Made by a program: the position numbers and the translations under genes. The notes under the pieces are model-generated. The model did no database searches and had not been told where the DNA came from. It worked only from the letters and a program-made list of their open reading frames with translations. 64,000 bases of DNA from Phenylobacterium sp. (GTDB lineage Bacteria; Pseudomonadota; Alphaproteobacteria; Caulobacterales; Caulobacteraceae): assembly GCF_030698145.1 (NCBI RefSeq), contig NZ_JAUYNW010000094.1, positions 33,818 through 97,817 of the forward strand. Reading direction: 5' to 3'. This document shows, piece by piece, positions 25,548-33,883 of the stretch; positions within the stretch are counted from its first letter, which is position 1; each line of letters opens with the position of its first letter.

Positions 25548-26057
25548 ATGGACGACACGCGAGGTGCGGGCGGGGCGGCTATCGGCGCGCGGCTGCGGCG
25601 GGTCTCGGAATGGATCGACGGCGACGCCACCCGGGTCTACGCCGCGCTGGGGATCGACTTCGAGCAGCGTTGGTTCGGCGTGCTCAACCAGCTCGCGCGT
25701 CACGGGCCAGCGAGTGTCGGGGAGTTGGCGTCGGCGCTGCGGATCACCCACGCCTCGGTCAGCCAGACCCGTCAGTCGCTCGAGAAGGCCGGTGTGGTGA
25801 CCTCCGACCCCGACCCTGCCGACGCCCGTCGACGACGGCTGACGCTCACCGAGGAAGGCGCCAGGCTGGTCCAACGGCTGACGCCGCTCTGGCGGGCTTT
25901 CGAGGCGGCGGCCCTGGAACTGAACGCCGAGGCCGGCGACGCGGTTGCCGCGCTCGACCGGCTCGACGACGCCCTGGCGCGGCGCTCACTGTTCGACCGC
26001 ATCGTCGCGATCATGCCGTCACCGGCGTCAGGAACGTCCGTTCCTCCGACAGGATGA
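25548..26057 (+). CDS. MarR-family transcriptional regulator, 169 aa
   Basis: Winged helix-turn-helix: [23 protein letters not shown] is the recognition region, followed by the [16 protein letters not shown] wing typical of MarR. ATG 25548 follows GAGGAAGAT; a longer frame from 25506 would run through the operator and is rejected. It is divergent from a serine hydrolase gene, the likely target. The last 47 bases overlap the convergent NIPSNAP gene. Confidence 0.9.
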   Translation: MDDTRGAGGAAIGARLRRVSEWIDGDATRVYAALGIDFEQRWFGVLNQLARHGPASVGELASALRITHASVSQTRQSLEKAGVVTSDPDPADARRRRLTLTEEGARLVQRLTPLWRAFEAAALELNAEAGDAVAALDRLDDALARRSLFDRIVAIMPSPASGTSVPPTG

Positions 26058-26319
26058 AGCGCTTCTCCTGGGCCATGGCGAAATTGGCCGCGCCGGCGGG
26101 GTCGGCCTTCAGTCGGGCGCGATAGGCCTCGTAGTCCGCCAGGCTGTCGAAGGAGATCAGCGCATGCGCGATGTTGTTCGTGCCTTCGTGGGGTAGCCAG
26201 TAGCCCAGCAGGTCGCCGCCGCAGGCCGGGATGATGGTCAGCCAGTTGCGGGCATAGGCCTCGAAGGCGTCACGCTGGAACGGGTCGATGACGTAGCGGA
26301 TGGCGCAGGTGACAGTCAT
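26011..26319 (-). CDS. NIPSNAP-family protein, 102 aa
   Basis: Small single-domain protein of the ferredoxin-like (dimeric alpha-beta barrel) type; the start [20 protein letters not shown] and the closing EERTFLTP are typical of NIPSNAP proteins. Function in bacteria is unknown. It is convergent with and overlaps the end of the MarR gene by 47 bases in a different frame, which is unusual but allowed. Confidence 0.82.
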   Translation of the reverse strand: MTVTCAIRYVIDPFQRDAFEAYARNWLTIIPACGGDLLGYWLPHEGTNNIAHALISFDSLADYEAYRARLKADPAGAANFAMAQEKRFILSEERTFLTPVTA

Positions 26320-26419
26320 GGGTGCTCCGATGGATCGCCGCGGTTCTACCGGTCTGGCGGCCCTGCATGCTTCGATCTGGATCGAACTGTCGACGGCAGG
26401 TCTGTGCTAGTCTTCCACC

Positions 26420-27106
26420 ATGAGACTGGGTCCGGACATCGCGCGCATCGCCGCCCTGCTGGGGGACCCGACCCGGGCCAACATGCTGGCGGCGTTGATG
26501 GGCGGCCAGGCGCTGACCGCCGGCGAACTAGCCCGTGAGGCCGGAGTGACGCCGCAGACCGCGTCGAGCCATCTGGCGAAACTTGCCGACGGCGGGCTGG
26601 TGATCGGGCGACGCCAGGGCCGTCACGCCTACTTCGCGCTGGCGGGCTCGGAGGTCGCTGATCTGCTCGAGAAGCTGATGGGGCTCGCCGAGCGAGCCGG
26701 CCACCAGCGCGTGCGTCCAGGCCCAACGGAGCCGGCCTTGCGAATGGCGCGGGTCTGCTACGACCATCTGGCCGGTGAGCTGGGTGTGGCCATGCTGGAC
26801 AGCCTGACGGACCGCGCCCTGGTGGAAGATCGCGAGGGGTCGCTCAGCCTGACCGCCGAGGGCGCGGGCTTCATGCGGGCTTTGGGTGTGGAGACAGCGG
26901 GGCTGGCCCGTGGGCGCAGGCCGCTCTGCAAGGCCTGCCTCGACTGGAGCGTGCGGCGCAGTCATCTGGGCGGTGCGCTCGGTCAGGCCGTGCTGGACCG
27001 AATCTGCGCGCGCGGTTGGGCGCGGAGGGTCGAGGGCAGTCGGGTGGTCAGTTTCTCCGCGCCGGGCCTGGCGGCCTTCAGGGTCGCGTTTCCTTCACGT
27101 CCATGA
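26420..27106 (+). CDS. ArsR-family winged-helix regulator, 228 aa
   Basis: The N-terminal domain matches ArsR/SmtB repressors (ALLGDPTRANMLAALMGG, TAGELAREAGVTPQTASSHLAKLADGGLV). The C-terminal 120 residues are an extension with two CKAC cysteines (PLCKACLDWSVRR) and no known ligand motif. It is probably a repressor; no clear operator could be recognised near it. The last 12 bases overlap the convergent DUF1810 gene. Confidence 0.87.
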   Translation: MRLGPDIARIAALLGDPTRANMLAALMGGQALTAGELAREAGVTPQTASSHLAKLADGGLVIGRRQGRHAYFALAGSEVADLLEKLMGLAERAGHQRVRPGPTEPALRMARVCYDHLAGELGVAMLDSLTDRALVEDREGSLSLTAEGAGFMRALGVETAGLARGRRPLCKACLDWSVRRSHLGGALGQAVLDRICARGWARRVEGSRVVSFSAPGLAAFRVAFPSRP

Positions 27107-27532
27107 GCGCAGGATCTCGAGCGTCCGGGCGTCCGGCCCCTTGAACCAGCGATCAATCGCCCTGGGGAAGGCCGGCTCGTGCGGCGCGACGGCGTCGAAC
27201 AGCGTCATGGATGAGCAGAATTTGAGATCGTCGGGAGTTCCGAACAGCTCCCGGGCCGAAGCTGCGGGTGCGTGGATCGCCAGGTTCGTCAGCTCGATCA
27301 GCCGTTGACGCAGCGTCGGGTGGGCGAGGTAGGCAATGGCCTCCGCCCGCGACCGAATGGCGTAGCGAACCGCCATGGGGCTTTGCCCCAGGCCCGCCAC
27401 TTGGGGGAAGATGAACCACATCCAATGGGTGGTCTTGCGCCCGGCCAGGAGTTCGTCACGCGCGTCCTCGGAGGTCTCGTTCTGCGCGTCCAGGAACCGG
27501 GCGAGGTCGAAGGGGTCGTCGAGCATGCTCAT
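27095..27532 (-). CDS. DUF1810 family protein, 145 aa
   Basis: The protein shows the DUF1810 signatures: FDLARFLDAQ, THWMWFIFPQVAGLG, MAVRYAI and KFCSSMTLFD. The fold is small and helical and the function unknown, with occasional links to calpastatin-like naming. No signal peptide. The start at 27532 has an alternative ATG two codons inside. Confidence 0.88.
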   Translation of the reverse strand: MSMLDDPFDLARFLDAQNETSEDARDELLAGRKTTHWMWFIFPQVAGLGQSPMAVRYAIRSRAEAIAYLAHPTLRQRLIELTNLAIHAPAASARELFGTPDDLKFCSSMTLFDAVAPHEPAFPRAIDRWFKGPDARTLEILRSWT

Positions 27533-27651
27533 GCCCCTATCCTAGGAGGCGCCTCCGCGCCTCGACAAGTCGGTCCCGGTCGGCTTTGCTGCGCCGCCCT
27601 CCTATTCCGGAGGGACATGAATCAACGATTTTGATTGGGAACGAATTTCAC

Positions 27652-28056
27652 ATGCCGAGGATGGCGCCTGAACCTACGCCCGAGACCCAGCATTTCTGGG
27701 ACGGAACCGCCAGGGGCGAACTGCTCCTGCAACGCAACAAGCAGACGGGTGAGGCCTATTTCCCGCCGCGTCCGTTCTGCCCCAAGACCGGCTCCCGCGA
27801 TGTCGAGGTCTTCAAGGCCTCGGGCCGCGCGACCCTCTATTCCTACGTGATCAACGCCCGCCCGCGCCCCGACATGGGGACCGAGCCGCACTCCATCGCC
27901 GTGGTGCAGCTCGAGGAAGGCCCGCGGATGATGACCAATATCGTGGGCTGCCCGCAGACGCCGGAGGCGCTCGTCCTGGACATGCCGCTTGAGGTCGTCT
28001 TCGAGAAGATCAGCGACACCATCTCGCTGCCCCTGTTCCAACCGGCGAAGGGTTGA
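27652..28056 (+). CDS. DUF35 OB-fold protein, thiolase partner, 134 aa
   Basis: Acyl-CoA-associated DUF35 proteins have an N-terminal rubredoxin-like zinc ribbon and a C-terminal OB fold. The OB fold is visible (ATLYSYVINARPRPD, PHSIAVVQLEEGPRMMTNIVG). The ribbon keeps only one cysteine: QRNKQTGEAYFPPRPFCPKTGS lacks three of the usual four, so zinc is probably not bound. Start ATG 27652 was chosen because upstream codons lack a ribosome site. It is 10 bases ahead of the thiolase-like gene, as in known DUF35-thiolase pairs that make or cleave CoA thioesters. Confidence 0.87.
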   Translation: MPRMAPEPTPETQHFWDGTARGELLLQRNKQTGEAYFPPRPFCPKTGSRDVEVFKASGRATLYSYVINARPRPDMGTEPHSIAVVQLEEGPRMMTNIVGCPQTPEALVLDMPLEVVFEKISDTISLPLFQPAKG

Positions 28057-28066
28057 GGGCAGAACC

Positions 28067-29209
28067 ATGAAAAAGAATTCCGTCGCGGTCGTCGGGGCCG
28101 CCGAAACCACCAAGATGGGCAAGATCCCGGACGTGTCCGTGATCGGCCTGCACGCGGACGCCGCGCTGAACGCCATGAAGGACGCGGGGCTCAACCCGTC
28201 CGACATCGACGGCGTGGCCTGCGCTGGCATCTCGCCGGTCGAGCTGGCGCACTATCTGGGCATCACGCCCACCTATGCCGACGGCACCAGCGTCGGCGGC
28301 TGCTCCTTCATGCTGCACGTCCGCCATGCGGCCGCGGCGATCAATGAGGGCCTGTGCAAGACCGTCCTGATCACCCACGGGGAATCGGGGCGTTCGCGGG
28401 TCGGCGCCGGGGGCTTCGGCCGCTCGCCGTCCAGCCTGATGGGCCAGTTCGAAATGCCCTATGGCGTCACCAGCCCGCCCACCATGTTCACGATCCCGGT
28501 GCTTCGTTACATGAAGACCTACGGGGTGACCGAGGAAGACTTGGCCATGGTCGCCGTGGTCCAGCGGGAGTGGGCGGCGCTCAATCCGCGCTCCAGCTTC
28601 AAGGACCCGATCACCGTCGACGACGTGCTGAACTCAGCCATGATCGCCTGGCCGTTCCGGATGCTGATGTGCTGCCTGGTCACCGACGGCGGCGGGGCGC
28701 TGATCCTCACCAGCGCCGAGCGGGCCAAGGACTTTCCGACCAAGCCCGTCTACATCCTGGGCACGGGCGAGAGCGTGGAGACCCCGCTGGTCAGCCAGAT
28801 GGAGGACTTCAACACCTCCAAGGCCTTCCGCGTCTCGGGCAAGAAAGCCTTCGACGAGGCCGGGATCAGCCATGCCGACGTCGACCACCTAATGATCTAC
28901 GACGCCTTCGCACACCTGCCGCTCTACGGCCTGGAGGACCTGGGCTTCTGCAAGCCCGGCGAGGCCAAGGACTTCATCAACGGCCGCAACACCGCAATCG
29001 GTGGCAAGCTGCCGCTGAACACCAACGGCGGCGGGCTCTCGTACATGCACTCGGGCATGTACGGCATGTACGCCTTGCAGGAGTCGGTGCGCCAGCTTCG
29101 GGGCACCGCGCCGGCCCAGGTGAAGGACGCGAAGATCAGCGTCTCGCACGGGGTCGGAGGCATGTTCGCGGCCTCGGGCACGATCATTTTCTCGAACGAA
29201 AAAGGCTAG
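28067..29209 (+). CDS. Thiolase-like protein (SCP-x/lipid-transfer type, possibly aldolase-like), 380 aa
   Basis: The thiolase fold is seen: KKNSVAVVGAAETTKMG at the N-terminus, then VGGCSFMLHVRHAAAAINEG, a C-terminal NTNGGGLSYMHSGMYGM and SVSHGVGGMFAASGTII. In ordinary thiolases the acylated cysteine sits in a CSxG segment; here the aligned position in GTSVGGCSF appears not to be cysteine, and the second catalytic cysteine is replaced in SHGVGG. Relatives such as Ltp2 lost thiolase chemistry and act as retro-aldolases with a DUF35 partner in steroid side-chain cleavage. The DUF35 gene directly upstream supports a complex. Exact reaction is inferred. Confidence 0.85.
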   Translation: MKKNSVAVVGAAETTKMGKIPDVSVIGLHADAALNAMKDAGLNPSDIDGVACAGISPVELAHYLGITPTYADGTSVGGCSFMLHVRHAAAAINEGLCKTVLITHGESGRSRVGAGGFGRSPSSLMGQFEMPYGVTSPPTMFTIPVLRYMKTYGVTEEDLAMVAVVQREWAALNPRSSFKDPITVDDVLNSAMIAWPFRMLMCCLVTDGGGALILTSAERAKDFPTKPVYILGTGESVETPLVSQMEDFNTSKAFRVSGKKAFDEAGISHADVDHLMIYDAFAHLPLYGLEDLGFCKPGEAKDFINGRNTAIGGKLPLNTNGGGLSYMHSGMYGMYALQESVRQLRGTAPAQVKDAKISVSHGVGGMFAASGTIIFSNEKG

Positions 29210-29261
29210 GTTTTCCGGCTCTTACCGCACGGCATGCTGCGCGGCATGGGTGCAGCAATTT

Positions 29262-29289
29262 CGCCCTCTCCGGCCTGCCGGGGAGGGCG
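29262..29289. terminator. Bidirectional terminator-like hairpin
   Basis: CGCCCTCTCCGG (29262-29273) pairs with CCGGGGAGGGCG (29278-29289) over 12 bp with one G-U pair and a 4-base loop. It lies between the convergent thiolase-like and DUF899 genes, flanked by AATTT and GATTT rather than a long U run. Confidence 0.6.
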
Positions 29290-29301
29290 ATTTCGTGAGC
29301 G

Positions 29302-30015
29302 TCAGGCGTCGTAGTCCAGCTTGGGATACCAGTCCTTGCCTCGGCCTTCAGGGGTGGTGTCCAGGACGTTCCATAGGGGCGCCAGGTCGGGCGCGCCGCG
29401 CGGGTCCTGGCCGGGATCGGCGGTGGAGCCGCTCATCTCGCCGGACCAGAAGTGGCGGATGGTCCCGTCGCGGCGGGTGAAGACGTTGAAGGCCGGGACT
29501 TCCGAGCCGTCGGGCAGCAGGCCGAAATAGTCCCGCGAATAACTTCCGTTCAGGTCGCTGTAGAGCCGCAGGTTCTTCCAGCCCCGCTCCTGCTTCCAGG
29601 CGACCAGCCGCGCGATGGGCGAGCGGGCGACGACCACCAGGGAGATGCGCTGGTCGATGTCAGCCGCGGCGCCTTCCCAGGCGCCCAGCAGATTGGTGCA
29701 CATGGGGCAGGGGCGTTCGCGCTCCGGCCCGAACATGTAGCTGTAGACCGCCAGGGTCGGCTTATCGCCGAACAGGTCGACGAAGTCGGCTGGGCCCGTC
29801 TCGCCCTCGAAGCGGTAGTCGCCCTCGACCTCGCCCCCGGGGGGCAGGGCCCGGCGCTGGGCGGCGACGCGTTCCAGGTGGCGGCGCAGCTCGATCTCCT
29901 CGGCGAGCAGGGCGGTGCGCGCGGCGCGGTACTCGGCGCTCTCGTTGCGGAATCGCACGGGGTTATCGCGGGCCAGCTGGCCCGCGGGGATCAGGGTCTC
30001 GGTCTTGGCGTCCAT
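29302..30015 (-). CDS. DUF899 thioredoxin-like protein, 237 aa
   Basis: Family pattern is clear: LLAEEIELRRHLERVAAQRRALPPGG at the start, FGDKPTLAVYSYMFGP, then PCPMCTNLLGAWEG with a CPxC pair that could be redox-active, and SRDYFGLLPDGSEVPAFNVF. The function of DUF899 is unknown, with a thioredoxin-like fold suggested. The start is ATG 30015. It is 59 bases downstream of the SRPBCC gene on the same strand, so probably transcribed from the same promoter. Confidence 0.88.
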   Translation of the reverse strand: MDAKTETLIPAGQLARDNPVRFRNESAEYRAARTALLAEEIELRRHLERVAAQRRALPPGGEVEGDYRFEGETGPADFVDLFGDKPTLAVYSYMFGPERERPCPMCTNLLGAWEGAAADIDQRISLVVVARSPIARLVAWKQERGWKNLRLYSDLNGSYSRDYFGLLPDGSEVPAFNVFTRRDGTIRHFWSGEMSGSTADPGQDPRGAPDLAPLWNVLDTTPEGRGKDWYPKLDYDA

Positions 30016-30074
30016 GAGCGTTCTCCATTGGGGAAGATAACCCGCCAGCAGGGGGGTAGGTTCGGCGGCGACCG

Positions 30075-30545
30075 CTAGCCGCCCTCGGCCAGGACCTCGG
30101 CTAGCCTCTCCAGCAGGCCGCGGCTGCCTTCCTCGCGGCCCTGGATGTCGCCGCCGCCGGCGAAATAGACCCCCTGCTCGGTATAGGTGAGGCGCGTGCC
30201 GCCGCCGTTGGCGATGAACACGATGGTGGCCAGCGAGGCGGAGATCGGCTGATCGCCCATGGCCATCCTGTAGGCGATGACGATGAGGCGGTCGGGGACG
30301 ATCACCTGGTGGACCATCTCCATGGTCACCTCCGGACCGCCCTCGAAGCTGAACCGCGCGGTCTCGCGGCCGTCGACACGGAAGTCGAGGGCGTAGTGGT
30401 GCAGCGTGAAGCCCTCGCCCTCGGCGAACCACCGGCGCTTGAGGCCGATGTCGGCATGGGCGTTGAACACTCGCGCCGGGGCCTGGGGATAGACGCGCTC
30501 GATGGTGAAGGTGGCGTGGGCGGCGTCGGCGACGGTCTCGGTCAT
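30075..30545 (-). CDS. SRPBCC/AHSA1-family protein, 156 aa
   Basis: START-like hydrophobic-cavity fold of the Aha1-C type: TIERVYPQAPARVFNAHAD, KRRWFAEGEG, VDGRETARFSF and GGGTRLTYTEQGVYF. Members often sit beside an ArsR regulator and bind hydrophobic ligands; here no regulator gene is next to it. A strong promoter with two operator-like repeats lies directly upstream, so expression is tightly regulated. DUF899 follows in the same direction. Confidence 0.88.
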   Translation of the reverse strand: MTETVADAAHATFTIERVYPQAPARVFNAHADIGLKRRWFAEGEGFTLHHYALDFRVDGRETARFSFEGGPEVTMEMVHQVIVPDRLIVIAYRMAMGDQPISASLATIVFIANGGGTRLTYTEQGVYFAGGGDIQGREEGSRGLLERLAEVLAEGG

Positions 30546-30579
30546 GGGCCTGTCCTGGGGGAGCTGGAGGCGGATGTTG

Positions 30580-30638
30580 AAGTGATGACTTTAGTATTGA
30601 GGCGGGCGGCTAATTGTCAAGTCATGACTTAAGTGTTG
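30580..30638 (-). promoter_or_regulatory. Promoter flanked by two operator repeats, driving the SRPBCC-DUF899 genes
   Basis: On the minus strand TTGACA (plus 30615-30620) and AATACT (30593-30598) are 16 bases apart and form a good sigma-70 promoter. Two near-identical 20-base repeats overlap it: AAGTCATGACTTAAGTGTTG (30619-30638) at the -35 side and AAGTGATGACTTTAGTATTG (30580-30599) over the -10. They match at 17 of 20 bases, and the first holds the perfect palindrome AAGTCATGACTT. This is a typical repressor arrangement, and the repressor is not encoded beside it. Confidence 0.65.
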
Positions 30639-30689
30639 GCGACCTCACGGAGTCGAGCTTGGCCGTGCCGCCGTGCTATACCGCGTCCG

Positions 30690-32192
30690 ATGATCCGCAC
30701 CCTGCAACAGGGCCTGCGGGCGGGGGCGGTCCTGCTCGCGCTCGCCGCCCTGGCGCTCTTCTTCGACGTCGTGGCCGCGCGGGCGCAGGGCCCGCGCGCG
30801 CCGGATCTGACCCTGACCGGAACCCTGACCGGCGCGGCGCATGAGACCTACGCCGAGGTTCCGTTCAAGGTCCCGGCGGGCGTCGAGCGGATCACGGTGG
30901 AGTTCGCCTACAGCGGCAAGGAACAGCGCTCGGTCATCGACCTGGGCCTGCGCGATCCAGAGCGGTTCCGGGGCTGGAGCGGTGGGAACAAGGCCCGGTT
31001 GACCCTGGCTGAGAGCGACGCGACCCCCTCCTACCTGCCCGGGCCGCTGAAGGCCGGCACCTGGCGGCTGGTGCTGGGGGTTCCGAACATCCGTAAAGAG
31101 AGCCGGGCGGACTATGTCGCCAAGGTCTGGTTCGACCGGAAGGGTCAGCCGTTCGCCGGCTTCGCGGCCCCGCCGACGGTGACGGGCGAGCGGTGGTGGC
31201 GCGGCGACCTGCACATGCACACCGCCCATTCCGACGGGTCATGCCTGTCGCGCCGGGCGGCGAAGGTCCCGTGCCCGGTGTTCAAGACCCTGGAGGCCGC
31301 CTCGGCCCGCGGCCTCGACTTCATCGCGGTCACCGACCACAACACGACGTCGCAGTTCGGGGCGATGCGTGAGCTGGCGCCCTATTTCGACGACCTGCTG
31401 CTGATCCCCGGCCGGGAGATCACGACCTTCCATGGCCACGCCAACCTGTTCGGGCCGGTAGCGGCTGTCGATTTCCAGCTCGGAAGCGCGCGCGCGCCGA
31501 CCCTCTCGACGATCCTCGATCAGGTGAGGGCCGCCGGCGGCGTCCTGTCGATCAACCATCCGGGCCTGCCGTCGGGCGAGATCTGCATGGGCTGCGGCTG
31601 GACCGCCAAGGGCGTCGACTATTCGAGGATCGCCGCGATCGAGGTGGTCAACGGCGGCCTGGCCGAGGGGCCCCTCTCGGGCCTGGCCTTCTGGGAGGCG
31701 CGGCTGAACGAGGGGCGCCGGATCACCGCCATCGGCGGGTCCGACAACCACGACGCCAGCCTGCCACCGGACCGGGCGCCGGCCATCGGCGTGCCGACCA
31801 CCGTGGTGCGCGCGGGCGAGCTCAGCCAGGCCGCGATCCTGGCGGCGATCGTACAGGGCCATGTATTCCTAGACCTCGCCGGGACCCGCGGGCGCCTTTT
31901 GGAGGTCCAAGCGGCAGCGGGCGAGGCGGGGGTGGGGATGGGCGACGCCCTGATCGCGCCCGCCGGCGCCAGGGTCCGGGTCGAGGTCCGGGTGACGGGC
32001 GTTCCGGGCGGCTCGCTGGCGCTCTCGGGCCGCGCCGCGGGCGCGCTGGCCGACCCGAAGCTGGCGGGCGAAACGGCGACGACGAGCTTCGAGTTCGTCT
32101 CCGACGGTGCGCCGGGATGGATGCGGGTCGATGTCCGCGGACCCGACGGCCGCCTGCTGCTGCTGGGTAATCCGGTCTACCTCAACCCCTAG
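30690..32192 (+). CDS. CehA/McbA-family PHP metallohydrolase, exported, 500 aa
   Basis: A signal peptide (LLALAALALFFDVVAARAQG) precedes a beta-rich N-terminal region. The polymerase-and-histidinol-phosphatase (PHP) domain begins at about residue 168 with GDLHMHTAHSDGS, followed by AVTDHNT, TTFHGHANL, SINHPG and GSDNHDA. These are the metal ligands of the CehA/McbA branch, which includes carbaryl hydrolase-like enzymes. Substrate is not visible; phosphoesterase or amide/ester hydrolysis is possible. ATG 30690 was chosen as the codon beginning the signal peptide. Confidence 0.88.
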   Translation: MIRTLQQGLRAGAVLLALAALALFFDVVAARAQGPRAPDLTLTGTLTGAAHETYAEVPFKVPAGVERITVEFAYSGKEQRSVIDLGLRDPERFRGWSGGNKARLTLAESDATPSYLPGPLKAGTWRLVLGVPNIRKESRADYVAKVWFDRKGQPFAGFAAPPTVTGERWWRGDLHMHTAHSDGSCLSRRAAKVPCPVFKTLEAASARGLDFIAVTDHNTTSQFGAMRELAPYFDDLLLIPGREITTFHGHANLFGPVAAVDFQLGSARAPTLSTILDQVRAAGGVLSINHPGLPSGEICMGCGWTAKGVDYSRIAAIEVVNGGLAEGPLSGLAFWEARLNEGRRITAIGGSDNHDASLPPDRAPAIGVPTTVVRAGELSQAAILAAIVQGHVFLDLAGTRGRLLEVQAAAGEAGVGMGDALIAPAGARVRVEVRVTGVPGGSLALSGRAAGALADPKLAGETATTSFEFVSDGAPGWMRVDVRGPDGRLLLLGNPVYLNP

Positions 32193-32197
32193 TATTT

Positions 32198-32212
32198 GTG
32201 GCGCGTCGCCAC
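32198..32212. terminator. Short terminator-like hairpin
   Basis: GTGGCG-CGT-CGCCAC is a 6-bp stem just after the metallohydrolase stop codon, without a U run. It may end transcription before the receiver gene at 32285. The following 70 bases hold no other clear signal. Confidence 0.35.
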
Positions 32213-32284
32213 GCCTCAAACCGTTGAATCTCTTGTTAACTCTATTGAGCTAGCCCTGGGATATCGCATCTCATCGGGAAGCAC

Positions 32285-32887
32285 ATGGGGCTGAATCCGG
32301 AATCTCGCGCCCGTTTCAATCTTGAGCGCGCCTCAGTGCTGCTGCTCGAGGAATCGACCATGGGCATGAGCATCCTGGTCCAGATCCTCACGGGGTTCGG
32401 CGCCAAGACGCTTCACCGCTGCGAGAGCGTCGAAGAGGCCCAGGCCGCTGTCCAGAAGGTCGAGGTCGACCTGGTGATCGCCGACGCCCTGGGGGCCGGC
32501 GGCGAAGGCTACGACTTCATCAAGTGGCTGCGCCAGAGCCGCATCGAACCCAACTGCTTCGCTCCTGTCCTGCTGACCGCCGGCCATACGCCGCGCGACG
32601 CGGTGTCCAAGGCCCGCGACTGCGGGGCCCACTTCATCCTGGCCAAGCCGCTGACGCCGATCTCGGTGCTGGAGCGTGTGCTCTGGATCTCCAAGGAAGG
32701 CCGGCGTTTTGTCGAGTGCGACAGCTATATGGGCCCCGATCGGCGCTTCAAGAACGAGGGCGTGCCCCCCGGCACGGTCGGCCGCCGCCGCGACGACCTG
32801 CCGGCGGTGGTCGGCGAGGCCGCGACCCCCAACATGGAACAGGACGTCATCGACGGCCTCCTCAAGACACGACGGGTGGAACTGTGA
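32285..32887 (+). CDS. Divergent CheYIII paralogue, receiver domain plus conserved tail, 200 aa
   Basis: The N-terminal CheY-like receiver keeps the phosphoryl-acceptor Asp67 and the lysine in LAKPLTP, but the acidic metal pocket DD is replaced by Glu22-Glu23 (LLLEES). The C-terminal tail (about 125-200) carries YMGPDRRFKN and GRRRDDLP. Head and tail match the cheYIII product encoded at 33880-34476 on the other strand, nearly equal in length. Because the metal pocket is changed, phosphorylation may be weak or constitutive. It overlaps its partner gene by GTGA and faces the end of the che operon, as an inverted duplicate. Confidence 0.87.
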   Translation: MGLNPESRARFNLERASVLLLEESTMGMSILVQILTGFGAKTLHRCESVEEAQAAVQKVEVDLVIADALGAGGEGYDFIKWLRQSRIEPNCFAPVLLTAGHTPRDAVSKARDCGAHFILAKPLTPISVLERVLWISKEGRRFVECDSYMGPDRRFKNEGVPPGTVGRRRDDLPAVVGEAATPNMEQDVIDGLLKTRRVEL

Positions 32888-33369
32888 GTGCTGTCAAAAT
32901 CCACGTGCCGCCGGTTCGGCTCGCCAAGCTTCTGCGTACGCCGGGCGGCCTGCCGGTCGCCGAGGCGGTGCGCAACGCCGGGATCGGTCTCGAGAGCCTG
33001 AAGGGCGAGTGCCTCAGTGAGCTGAAGGGCGTGCTGGAGGCCGCGGAGGGCTGCGCGGCGCGGGCGGGCGGGCAGTACGATCCGGCCCTGCTGGACGAGC
33101 TTTACAAGATCGTCGCCACGCCGATCGGCATTCCCAGCGTCTGCGGCCTGGCCTCGGTGGACACCGCCCTGATCAGCCTGTCGGACCTGTTGGACTATCT
33201 GAAGGGCCAGGAGCGTTGGGACGCCAACGCCGCGGCCGTCCACCTGCGCGCCTTCCGCCTGCTGCTGCACACCGAGGGCGCGGCCGACGCGGCCGGCACC
33301 CAGGCGATCCTCGCGGGCCTGCGCAAGGTCAGCCAGCGCTACGCCCGGCCCGAGGGGTCCTCGGCCTGA
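32884..33369 (+). CDS. CheE-like protein, paralogue of cheE, 161 aa
   Basis: Starts with GTG inside the preceding stop (GTGA), the same join as cheYIII-cheE. It aligns with the cheE product: RLAKLLRTPGG corresponds to RLTEQVARPGG, and DLLDYLKGQERWDANAAAVHL to the segment around ELVDRLRTHKKTDW. The protein is helical and cytoplasmic with unknown function. As the partner of a degenerate receiver gene it suggests that a cheYIII-cheE module duplicated and diverged. It is convergent with cheE. Confidence 0.82.
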   Translation: MSAVKIHVPPVRLAKLLRTPGGLPVAEAVRNAGIGLESLKGECLSELKGVLEAAEGCAARAGGQYDPALLDELYKIVATPIGIPSVCGLASVDTALISLSDLLDYLKGQERWDANAAAVHLRAFRLLLHTEGAADAAGTQAILAGLRKVSQRYARPEGSSA

Positions 33370-33433
33370 GGCGAGGGGCCGGACTCGGTTTGTCCAGCTC
33401 CCGCAAGGGGAGAAGGATGGCGTGCCGAATGCC

Positions 33434-33883
33434 CTATGGATTCAGCCGGTCGGTGATGGTCCACAGGCCGTCGACCACGGACTTCAGGGTCGCGGGATCC
33501 TGGCCATCCTTGGTCCAAAGCAGGCGCAGGGCGCTGACGTGGACGTTGATGCTGGTCCAATCGGTCTTCTTGTGCGTGCGCAGGCGATCGACCAGTTCGC
33601 AGAGGCTGTAGCAGGCGTCGCAAATCACCCGCTTGTCGAACAGGCCGGCGATATCCAGGATGGTCGAGCCCTCCTCATAGACCTTGTCCAGCTCGGCCGT
33701 GCGTTCCTTGCACATGACCTCCAGGCGGCCGATCATGCCGCCGAGCGACTTCATGGCGTCCCCGGCGTGGGCGGCCAGTTCGCGCTGGGCCCGTTCGCTG
33801 GCCAGGCCCGCGGTCATGCCGCCCGGGCGGGCGACCTGTTCGGTCAAGCGGTACTTGACCTTGACGAACTCGGCGTCGCTCAC
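33434..33883 (-). CDS. cheE: CheE, small conserved chemotaxis-operon protein, 149 aa
   Basis: Last gene of the chemotaxis operon. It starts with GTG inside the cheYIII stop (GTGA). Seen: helical, soluble, with DKRVICDACYSLCELVDRLR near 95-115 and no known catalytic motif. In Caulobacter the gene in this place is called cheE and influences motility or chemotaxis, but its biochemical role is not established. The name is by position and paralogy. It has a divergent sister copy at 32884-33369. Confidence 0.82.
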   Translation of the reverse strand: MSDAEFVKVKYRLTEQVARPGGMTAGLASERAQRELAAHAGDAMKSLGGMIGRLEVMCKERTAELDKVYEEGSTILDIAGLFDKRVICDACYSLCELVDRLRTHKKTDWTSINVHVSALRLLWTKDGQDPATLKSVVDGLWTITDRLNP

